Shown one piece after another: positions 56,582 through 64,000 of a DNA stretch of 64,000 bases. The notes under the pieces are model-generated. The model ran no database searches. It worked only from the letters and a program-made list of their open reading frames with translations, and had not been told where the DNA came from. The first letter of the stretch is position 1; the number at the start of each line of letters is the position of its first letter. Location: NCBI RefSeq assembly GCF_039555335.1, contig NC_092635.1, forward strand, positions 49,186,052 to 49,250,051, written 5' to 3'. The stretch comes from Amphiura filiformis (Eukaryota > Echinodermata > Ophiuroidea > Amphilepidida > Amphiuridae). The translations under genes and the position numbers were made by a program.

Positions 56582-59500
56582 ATGCCACGCAAATCGAGAA
56601 GGTCCCGTGCGATGTCGGAACAGCAGGCAAAGAAAAAACTTGGTACAAGTTTAGACAGGCATGAAGCAGGGTTAACAAATAAGGTCTTTGGAAACTTCCA
56701 TCAAGGTGATGAGCGTTTTTCCCCACTATCAAGAGCAAAACAGTGCCCGTGTAACAGTTTAGCGATGCTCTGTAATATCGAGCATGTTGAGAGCATATTG
56801 AATTCATCTCATATAGACGAAATGTTGATACATGGAGATGCCTTATATAAGACTACCGCTACCAAACTAGAAGCATGTTTTGAGCTTGCTAATGACGGAA
56901 TTTTGACGAATGATCAATTGCCAACTAATTTTGCTCTTGGTAATAGAACTTACACAGTTCGGTACGAAACTATAAGGTACGGGAGGCTTGATGACAACAT
57001 TGAACGCGACCCGCTTACTATTGAATTGGAAACATCATTTAATATTACAAATAAGGTAATTTTCAATGTTGATTGTTACATGATGGCCATTTACAAGAAT
57101 TCAGAGACTGGTGGTTTCATATTTTTTGATTCTCATTCACGAGATCAGTCTGGTTTCCCTATTGCAGACGGCACTGCCATTGCATTGTTTTTTAAAGACC
57201 TTCAACATTTGCATACATACTTGAGTTGTTTGGCTAACAAATTGCACTTGTCTGAAAGAATGTTTTACATTATACCCATTGCTACTAATGAAGATACACA
57301 TACAGAAAGTGACCCAGGGTGTTCCTTCTTTCCAACACGGACAAATGACTCATCAGATCAAAAGGACACGGAAAACACAAGCTCTCTAAATGAAATAAGT
57401 GAGCCAAGTCCCAGACTCTCGAGATGGCAAACTTGGTACCAAGGGCTTTCCGAAGAAAAGAAAAGTGACCTTCTTGCCAAAAAGCGAAAACGTGCAAGAG
57501 AAGATTATGCGTCGATAGAAAGACTTGAAAGAAAGAAACAACAATCATGTGAAGCATATCAGAATCCAGATATAGCTGAAAGAAAGAAACAACAAGCGCG
57601 TGAAGCATATCAGAATCCAGATATAGCTGAAAGAAAGAAACAACAAGCACGTGTACATTCACATGAAGCATATCAGAATCCAGATATAGCTGAAAAAAAG
57701 AAACAACAAGCGCGTGAAGCATATCAGAATCCAGAAATTGCTGAAAGAAAGAAACAAGAAGCACATGAAGCATACCAAAATCCAGAGAAAGGACGACGTA
57801 AACGTACTCAAGCCCGCGAAAGATCTAAAGATGCTTATAGCGACCCGCAAAAGAAGGTATCCAAAATCCAGGAAAACCAATTACGTAGATCAAGAAAGCC
57901 TTCTGATATTGACACGGTCGTTTCACGATTCAAATCATTTTGCAAAGAAGGTATGCAGTTGATATTTGTATGTCAAATATGTCAAAGAATCAACTTCAGA
58001 CACCAGGTTAAAAAACTCAAAAAAGAAAACTACAATCAACGGATTCTACTCAAAAGTCTGCCTCCTGACATGTCCATTGAAGATTTAAATGTAGTGGAAG
58101 ATAGGGATGACAGCAAAACATGGGTATGTAATACCTGTCATGCAAGTATGAAAGCTAAACGTATGCCAACAATAGCAACAGTTAACGGGTTGAACCTACA
58201 AGAACAGCCTCCCGAACTTTCGCATTTGAATATGCTAGAAAGGCACCTAATAGCTCCAGCAATACCATTCATGAAGATGATATCTCTAATTAAGGGTGCT
58301 CAAAAAGGAGTTCATGGCCAGATAGTGTGTGTAAAAGCTGATGTTAACTCAGTTGCCCAAAGTTTACCAAGACTGCCAACGGACCATAGTCTGATCAGAG
58401 TAAAACTGAAAAGAAAACTGGAATATAAAGGACACCACATGTGCCAAGATGTCAATCCAAGTAAAATAAGATCAGCACTTGTTTGGTTGAAAGAAAACAA
58501 CCCTGAATACGAAGATATTGACATTAACTTTGAAGCTTTTGACAACATGTTAGATGACCAGTTAATTCACAATGACCACTCCGATGATAACGAAGATGAC
58601 ATACCAGATTCAGGAGATAAATGTACACAAGGTGACAGTGATACCTCCCCCAATGTGAATCATATCCAAGATAATGATGATGTTTCTTATGTTCATGACT
58701 TTGACAACGATCTCAATGATGAATCGGTCAATCATGCTGATGACAATAGTATGAATGTAGATAATGTCACTGATGAGTGTGGAGATGATATAAGTTTGCG
58801 ACACTCCCATGATAGCAATGAAGACGATCATTCTGATAATGAAGATCAGACCAGAGATGACAATGTTGTTGATCGAGATAACATTCCAAGTATTGAAGTC
58901 AATGAAATTGAACATGATGTTACAAACACGTCAGCACCGCTGTATTCATTCTTACATGCTGTAGATTTTGCACAGTACGCAGCAGACAAGAGTGATAGCA
59001 CTATTTTGTCAGTGGCTCCAGGACAAGGCAATAAGCCAGAACACGTTTTAGAAATGGAACCGAAGTGCTTCCCAGTAGAATTTCCAGATGGTTCTAATAC
59101 GTATAACGAGAGTCGAGAACAAAAGCTGTCGCCTTCTAGATATTTCAATGCCAGGCTCTTTTCAGCTGATAATAGATTTGCCAGGAACCCGGAATATATA
59201 TTTTTTGCTCTCTACTGCACAGAAGTACATCAAATTCATTCAAATGTATCTATTGCTACAAGAATAGGTTGCACAAAAACTTCAGATGGAAAAAAAATCA
59301 CAGCATCTATGTTACGAGACCACGAACAGGTGAAGCAACTTATTAAAAGAGACGAAGGTTACCGATTCCTGGCTCAACTTAGAGGAACCCCTGCATACTG
59401 GGAAAAATCGAAGAAAGATATCTTTGCAATGATTCGTCAACTAGGAATACCTACTTTCTTTGTGACATTTAGTGCTGCTGATAGACGATGGATCGAAATA

Positions 59501-60904
59501 CATAATTCTATCCTTAAGATGTTAGGAAAACCACCAATGACACCAGAGGAACATAAGAATATGTCATGGGATGAACATTGCGATATCATCATGTCCAATC
59601 CAGTTGCAGCTGCCAAACTGTTTCAGGAAAGACTACACACATTTATCAATGACGTGATTATGTCACCAGCTAATCCTATTGGCAAAGTCAAAGACTACTT
59701 CTACAGGACAGAATTCCAGCAACGTGGCTGGCCGCATATTCACATGGTTGCGTGGGTTGAAAATGCCCCCCAAATGGGTGAAGATCCAGATAATGAGGTC
59801 CTAGAATTCGTTGATAGATACATATCATGCGAAGTTCCTCCAGAAACTGATCCTGAATTACATGAAATTGTTACGAGTGTGCAAGTTCACAGTAAAACTC
59901 ACACAAGATCGTGCAGAAAAACCGGGAAAACATGCCGGTTTAATTTTCCAAAACCGCCATCAGACAGAACATTCATTTGTACCCCAACAGCAGAAAGAGA
60001 TGAAAATGATGAAGAACATCAGAAAACCCTAGATCGTGAAACAAAAGCAAAACATATGCTGAACAACATTTGGGAACTTTTGCAGAATCCTGATCATGAC
60101 TTTGCAGATTTTTATGACGTTCTTTGTTTAGCTGGAATTGGACAAGACGAATTTGAACAGGCACTAGAGACGCTTTCAAAGCGGCAAACCATGTACCTAA
60201 AAAGGCGTCTTGAAGACCAATGGATCAACAATTACAATCCAGACCTGATTCGCTGCTGGAATGGCAACATGGATATTCAATATGTACTCGATCCATATGC
60301 ATGCGTTATGTATATTGTTTCCTACATTACTAAATCAGAAAGAGAAATGGGTGACTTGCTCAGAAATGCCCAGAAAGAAGCAGCACAAGGAAACAATGAT
60401 GCCATACAGCAATTACGAAAGCTTGGAAGTATCTACCTCCAAAACAGAGAAGTTAGTGTCATGGGAGCAGTCTACCTTATCTGTAGTATGCCTTTGCGAA
60501 ATAGCACACGAAAAGTAATGTTTCTGCAAACTGCGTTAGACGGACAACGGATATCTCTACCTCTGACACAACTACAAGCAAATGCAGGTAATTCTGAGCA
60601 AGTATGGCAGACTACTCAAATTGAAAAATATCTTGATAGACCAAGTACGTCAAAGTACAACAACATGTGCATGGCCACGTTTTACTCAACTCACTATCAA
60701 GTGTCGGCCAAATCGGACAATATCAATAGAGACCCAGATGATAACGTAGATGATGAAACCGATGATGACGAAGCGTCTGATCGTCGTGATAAACTAATAC
60801 AGTTGAACACCCATGGCATCAAGATGAAAGAACGTAAAGGAAAGCCAGCTGTCATTCGTTACCCAAGGGTATCAAAAAGAAAGACAGTGAGAGGTATCAT
60901 ATGA
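56582..60904 (+). CDS. Helentron protein part 1: C76-like protease, DUF6570, HUH Rep
   Basis: 1440 residues. Residues 40-215 look like a herpes-tegument-type (C76) cysteine peptidase: Gln54 and Cys57 in QCPCNSLAML, Asp183-Ser-His185 in FFDSHSRD. Residues ~315-415 are tandem ~17-residue basic repeats (EAYQNPDIAERKKQQAR). A Cys-rich DUF6570-type part follows (CQICQRINF, CNTCHASMKAKRMP), then an acidic linker at ~660-780. The Rep domain spans ~800-1320: FVTFSAADRRW, the HUH motif RGWPHIHMVAWVE near 1050 and the tyrosine motif YIVSYITK near 1243, which cuts and joins single-stranded DNA in rolling-circle transposition. It ends early: a 1 nt shift in the A-rich run near 60,872-60,882 diverts the frame to a stop at 60,904. 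The frame of the next entry reads KDSERYHMNMLRLYLPHR through this point. Confidence 0.85.
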   Translation: MPRKSRRSRAMSEQQAKKKLGTSLDRHEAGLTNKVFGNFHQGDERFSPLSRAKQCPCNSLAMLCNIEHVESILNSSHIDEMLIHGDALYKTTATKLEACFELANDGILTNDQLPTNFALGNRTYTVRYETIRYGRLDDNIERDPLTIELETSFNITNKVIFNVDCYMMAIYKNSETGGFIFFDSHSRDQSGFPIADGTAIALFFKDLQHLHTYLSCLANKLHLSERMFYIIPIATNEDTHTESDPGCSFFPTRTNDSSDQKDTENTSSLNEISEPSPRLSRWQTWYQGLSEEKKSDLLAKKRKRAREDYASIERLERKKQQSCEAYQNPDIAERKKQQAREAYQNPDIAERKKQQARVHSHEAYQNPDIAEKKKQQAREAYQNPEIAERKKQEAHEAYQNPEKGRRKRTQARERSKDAYSDPQKKVSKIQENQLRRSRKPSDIDTVVSRFKSFCKEGMQLIFVCQICQRINFRHQVKKLKKENYNQRILLKSLPPDMSIEDLNVVEDRDDSKTWVCNTCHASMKAKRMPTIATVNGLNLQEQPPELSHLNMLERHLIAPAIPFMKMISLIKGAQKGVHGQIVCVKADVNSVAQSLPRLPTDHSLIRVKLKRKLEYKGHHMCQDVNPSKIRSALVWLKENNPEYEDIDINFEAFDNMLDDQLIHNDHSDDNEDDIPDSGDKCTQGDSDTSPNVNHIQDNDDVSYVHDFDNDLNDESVNHADDNSMNVDNVTDECGDDISLRHSHDSNEDDHSDNEDQTRDDNVVDRDNIPSIEVNEIEHDVTNTSAPLYSFLHAVDFAQYAADKSDSTILSVAPGQGNKPEHVLEMEPKCFPVEFPDGSNTYNESREQKLSPSRYFNARLFSADNRFARNPEYIFFALYCTEVHQIHSNVSIATRIGCTKTSDGKKITASMLRDHEQVKQLIKRDEGYRFLAQLRGTPAYWEKSKKDIFAMIRQLGIPTFFVTFSAADRRWIEIHNSILKMLGKPPMTPEEHKNMSWDEHCDIIMSNPVAAAKLFQERLHTFINDVIMSPANPIGKVKDYFYRTEFQQRGWPHIHMVAWVENAPQMGEDPDNEVLEFVDRYISCEVPPETDPELHEIVTSVQVHSKTHTRSCRKTGKTCRFNFPKPPSDRTFICTPTAERDENDEEHQKTLDRETKAKHMLNNIWELLQNPDHDFADFYDVLCLAGIGQDEFEQALETLSKRQTMYLKRRLEDQWINNYNPDLIRCWNGNMDIQYVLDPYACVMYIVSYITKSEREMGDLLRNAQKEAAQGNNDAIQQLRKLGSIYLQNREVSVMGAVYLICSMPLRNSTRKVMFLQTALDGQRISLPLTQLQANAGNSEQVWQTTQIEKYLDRPSTSKYNNMCMATFYSTHYQVSAKSDNINRDPDDNVDDETDDDEASDRRDKLIQLNTHGIKMKERKGKPAVIRYPRVSKRKTVRGII

Positions 60905-62742
60905 ATATGCTACGCTTGTACCTTCCTCATAGGAGTCCAAATATCAAGCCAGATAGTTTTCCCACCTACGAAAGTTATCATATGACTGGATACACAACTA
61001 TCAACAATGACAGACTACGAGTTAAAGACGTGGTTGAACAAAACATGTCAGAATTCGAACCGAAAACAGATGAACTAGATGACGCGTGGGAAGTACTTCA
61101 AGAAGTAGAAAATATGGAAGATGCTTGGGCAGGAATTGCTCCACAATCTGAGCAGCAACGTATTGATGATAGATTAAAAGATGTCAGAATCGAAGACTCA
61201 GATGATGACTTAGCTGAAATTGAAGTTCCTGAACTTCAACCAGGAAATAGACCTGGCCAACGTGATGCAGGTTTACCAAGGTGTGCTATTGAAACCCGTA
61301 ATCCAGATATAACTGAAGAACAGGCAGAGACTATGATGCGTCAGCTTAATGATAAACAACGACAGTTATTTAATCATGTTGCTAAATGGTGCGATGAAAA
61401 AGCCAGAAATCACAGAATAGACCCATTTCATATCTTCCTCACTGGAGGTGCAGGAACTGGAAAATCGCATGTGATCAGATGCATCAGTTACTATGCTCAA
61501 AAGAAATTTGCAACAATGACCGAGTCCGCTGATGATGTAACTGTGCTATTAATGTCACATCTTGGAACAGCTGCATATAACATTTCTGGTCAAACCATCT
61601 GTACAGCCTTAAAAACAGGTATTAGAATGGCCAAAGATTACAAACCTCTTGGAGAACAAAGTCTCAGCACGCTCCGCACAAAGTATCAACACGTACAGCT
61701 TGTAATTATAGATGAAATATCTATGGTTAGTGCTACACAGCTATCCTACATTCACGGACGATTACAACAAATCAAAGGAACATCATACACTTCCTACTTT
61801 GGCAATGTCTCTATCCTGGCAGTAGGAGATTTCTTTCAATTACCACCGATAAGTCCACCAACACCTTTGTGTTTCCCACACGAAGAACCCTTGAAAGACT
61901 TGTGGAATTCACTGTTTGAGAAAGTTGAACTAACTGAAATAATGCGACAGCGGGATGATGCAATATTTGCCCAAATGTTGAACCGACTTCGCGTGCGGAA
62001 AAAAAACGAACCACTAGAAGAAGCAGACAAGGAACTCTTACGTTCCCGCATAGTTCATGAGCACATTCGTCAAGCACCTTCTGACGCGTTACACTTGTTT
62101 TACCTCAACGTGGATGTTGACAGTCACAATGAAACAAAGTTAGCTTCACTAAACACGGAAACATTTACTATCAAAGCAGAAGACGTTGACCAAAAGGGTG
62201 GCAGAGTGATCAAAGTCCACGAAACACCACATGACACATCACGTCGAAAAGACGACACATCACTTGTACCTTATCTGAAGTTAGCAGTAGGTGCTAGAAC
62301 TATGCTAATAGCTAACATTGATGTTCCCGATGGTCTTTGTAATGGAGTATCTGGTACCATTAAAGGAATTGAATTCGGTAACTCCAAGAACATGCCACAG
62401 GCTGTCTATGTCAGGTTTGACAGTGACAAAATTGGAAGGAAGGCTCGATCATCACAAGTTATACCACCTGAGTACGTATCGTGTATCGCTATAATGCCAC
62501 GCAAGGAAACATTTCAATTGAAAGGAAGAAACTTCACTACCACAAGAGAACAGATTCCATTGAAACTTGCTTGGGCTGTTACTGTTCACAAAGTCCAAGG
62601 ACTGACAACTGAACAAGCTGTGATTTCTATGAAATGTTTCAAAGAATCAATGGCATACGTTGCACTTAGTCGAGTGACAACTTTAGAGGGAATGCATTTA
62701 ACCAACTGTGATTTTTCCGGATCTATTGCAATCCAGATGTAG
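60901..62742 (+). CDS. Helentron protein part 2: Pif1-family helicase
   Basis: 613 residues. The first ~60 residues (LRLYLPHRSPNI, FPTYESYHMTGY) are the Rep-to-helicase linker and belong to the protein upstream, so the ATG at 60,901 is probably not a true start. Helicase motifs: Walker A TGGAGTGKSH near 180-189, DEIS near 271-274, AVGDFFQLPPI, WAVTVHKVQGLT and VALSRVTTLEGMHL. The family unwinds DNA 5'-3' during Helitron transposition. It overlaps part 1 by 4 bp. A second frame break near 62,715-62,725 ends it at IQM; the other frame reads CNPDVARYVAEMPTCD, joining it to the endonuclease. Confidence 0.88.
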   Translation: MNMLRLYLPHRSPNIKPDSFPTYESYHMTGYTTINNDRLRVKDVVEQNMSEFEPKTDELDDAWEVLQEVENMEDAWAGIAPQSEQQRIDDRLKDVRIEDSDDDLAEIEVPELQPGNRPGQRDAGLPRCAIETRNPDITEEQAETMMRQLNDKQRQLFNHVAKWCDEKARNHRIDPFHIFLTGGAGTGKSHVIRCISYYAQKKFATMTESADDVTVLLMSHLGTAAYNISGQTICTALKTGIRMAKDYKPLGEQSLSTLRTKYQHVQLVIIDEISMVSATQLSYIHGRLQQIKGTSYTSYFGNVSILAVGDFFQLPPISPPTPLCFPHEEPLKDLWNSLFEKVELTEIMRQRDDAIFAQMLNRLRVRKKNEPLEEADKELLRSRIVHEHIRQAPSDALHLFYLNVDVDSHNETKLASLNTETFTIKAEDVDQKGGRVIKVHETPHDTSRRKDDTSLVPYLKLAVGARTMLIANIDVPDGLCNGVSGTIKGIEFGNSKNMPQAVYVRFDSDKIGRKARSSQVIPPEYVSCIAIMPRKETFQLKGRNFTTTREQIPLKLAWAVTVHKVQGLTTEQAVISMKCFKESMAYVALSRVTTLEGMHLTNCDFSGSIAIQM

Positions 62743-62759
62743 CACGATATGTTGCAGAG

Positions 62760-63434
62760 ATGCCTACTTGTGATCTATCCAATGCCAATCCTATGCTACC
62801 CATCGATCAGAATAAGTATTTCATAATTGCTCATCATAATATACAGAGCTTACGTCGACACATCGAAGACATGAAGAGCAATACAGAAATTAGGAAAGCA
62901 CATGTTATTTGTTTATCAGAAACATGGTTGACAGACATTAGTAGCCTAGACTCTCTTGTAATAGAAGGCTACTCTTTAGAAGCAATACGTTCTACTCGAG
63001 GCAGAGGTGTGGCAATTTACATTCAAAATGGTGTCAACTACACAGTAGTGCCCATTCCAAGCGATGTATGTGATGCACTTGCAATTAGGACACATGGAAA
63101 CACAAACATGCTAATTACCGTAATATACAAACCCGTTGGAACTAGTACGGGCACATTTTGTACAGAAATGAATAACATCACTGCACAAACTGATTTACTG
63201 GATACAGATTATACAGTATTTGTTGGCGACTTCAATCACAATTTAATGGGAGGTAGAGCAAATGATTTCCAGTCCTTAAGCCAATACCATCAAGTTATCA
63301 CAGATCCTACCACTGCTGGTGGCACCCTTCTTGATCATATCTACATAAAACCATGTCCCGCATTATATTATGCATCTGTACTTAATACATATTATTCATA
63401 CCACAATCCAACATTCATCGCGATTAGGTATTAG
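62760..63434 (+). CDS. Helentron protein part 3: endonuclease/exonuclease/phosphatase domain
   Basis: 224 residues. Motifs of the EEP nuclease fold: HHNIQSLRRHIEDM, VICLSETWL, GVAIYIQNGV, VIYKPVG, VFVGDFNHNLM and GTLLDHIYI. In the final motif, where active enzymes have SDH, this copy has SYH (YYSYHNPTFIAI), so the catalytic Asp appears lost. The Met at 62,760 is probably internal, since the upstream frame continues into the helicase. The protein ends at a TAG soon after the EEP fold. Confidence 0.85.
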   Translation: MPTCDLSNANPMLPIDQNKYFIIAHHNIQSLRRHIEDMKSNTEIRKAHVICLSETWLTDISSLDSLVIEGYSLEAIRSTRGRGVAIYIQNGVNYTVVPIPSDVCDALAIRTHGNTNMLITVIYKPVGTSTGTFCTEMNNITAQTDLLDTDYTVFVGDFNHNLMGGRANDFQSLSQYHQVITDPTTAGGTLLDHIYIKPCPALYYASVLNTYYSYHNPTFIAIRY

Positions 63435-63469
63435 CAATCTGGTAATCAGGAACCTGAAGCACAGACACT

Positions 63470-64000
63470 TCATGGATGAAATGTCAGGAACAGGATAGTG
63501 GAAATTAAGGACATAGAAATAGGAACATAATTTTTAAAAGAATTTTGAATAATGAACAATCGATATGGTATGGAAGAGTTAGAAAACTGAGTTTGAATAA
63601 CTAACATTGATATTATTACTGTAGTAGAAATTAAATTAGGGACAGTAGAAGAGTTATAAGATTGAGTTTGAATAACAAACATTGATATTATTACAGTAAA
63701 GATACTTGAAGAACAGAAGCTTTACCATCAAGAACAGGAACAAGTACAAGGTAGTGGAAATTAAATTAGGAACATAGAAATAGGAACATGACACCTGAAG
63801 GAATTTTTGAATAATATATGAATTAAATTAGAAACATAGAAATAGGAGCATGATATTTAAAGGAATTTTTAATAATTTATATGAATTAAATTTTGATCAA
63901 TGAACAAACCAAATAGTGTAGAAGAGTTATAAGACTGTGATTGAATAACGAACATTGATATTGTTACTGTATAAAGAAATTTGAAGAACAAAAACTTTAC
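63470..64000. repeat. AT-rich repeated 3' region of the Helentron
   Basis: Phrases such as GTGGAAATTAAATTAGG, ACATAGAAATAGGAACAT, AAGGAATTTTTGAATAAT and AACATTGATATTATTAC recur two to three times in an irregular order with unit length of about 60-230 bp. No gene. The element's terminus was not reached. Confidence 0.65.

Larger units (their letters stand above)
56582..64000 (+). mobile_element. Helentron/Helitron2-type transposon, right end outside the window
   Basis: Three consecutive plus-strand frames encode, in order, a protease-like domain, DUF6570, HUH Rep, Pif1 helicase and an apurinic-like endonuclease. An endonuclease after the helicase is the mark of the Helentron branch. Only two single-base-type frame breaks separate the parts, so the copy is young. 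The 3' region is A/T-rich repeated sequence that continues to the window edge. Confidence 0.88.

Noticed and set aside
57285..57880. Minus-strand frames with VSFFQLYLDSDMLH repeats
   Set aside because: Antisense of the EAYQNP repeats in the Helentron protein.

Overview
This is about 64 kb of an AT-rich animal genome: introns with GT..AG boundaries, NACHT-LRR and MYND genes, tRNA-derived SINEs, LINE, mariner, hAT and Helitron-type elements, and many fold-back repeats. The content fits a marine invertebrate, most likely an invertebrate deuterostome such as an echinoderm. That placement is an inference from gene families, not a proof. No rRNA, CRISPR or prokaryotic feature was seen.

Layout. (1) 0-4 kb: intergenic DNA with a large fold-back carrying tRNA-like sequences, an old ~115 bp repeat and a tRNA-derived SINE. 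(2) 4-6.9 kb: an apparently intact two-exon gene on the minus strand with two MYND zinc fingers and a DUF4470/DNAAF3-like body. (3) 7-12 kb: a decayed CR1/L2-like LINE whose last 2.08 kb is duplicated in tandem. (4) 12.8-20.6 kb: arrays of a composite element made of ~120 bp units, (GATA/GACA) microsatellites and a conserved tail. (5) 22.2-27.6 kb: a second MYND/DUF4470 copy on the plus strand, broken by a nonsense codon and by a 1.3 kb mariner inserted at a TA, followed by debris of a third copy. (6) 27.6-38 kb: no gene, but an unusually dense set of palindromic MITEs and fold-backs, some nested. (7) 39.6-51.1 kb: a giant NACHT-LRR (NLR) gene on the minus strand with about 65 copies of a ~49-residue LRR unit, split by two small frame breaks. 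(8) 51.5-54.4 kb: a second repeat family built of ~146 bp units. (9) 56.6-64 kb: a Helentron-type (Helitron2) transposon encoding a C76-like protease domain, DUF6570, HUH Rep, Pif1 helicase and an endonuclease, split by two frameshifts, running off the right edge.

Working together. The only likely host genes are the MYND/DUF4470 family and the NLR. The MYND genes have paralogs in several states of decay; the NLR repeat array shows higher-order repeats expected from unequal exchange. Everything else is mobile DNA. Two separate noncoding families, with different units, both keep the motif GGTCAAAGGTCA, which is a near-perfect DR1 nuclear-receptor site, so they could seed many receptor sites around these genes (inference).
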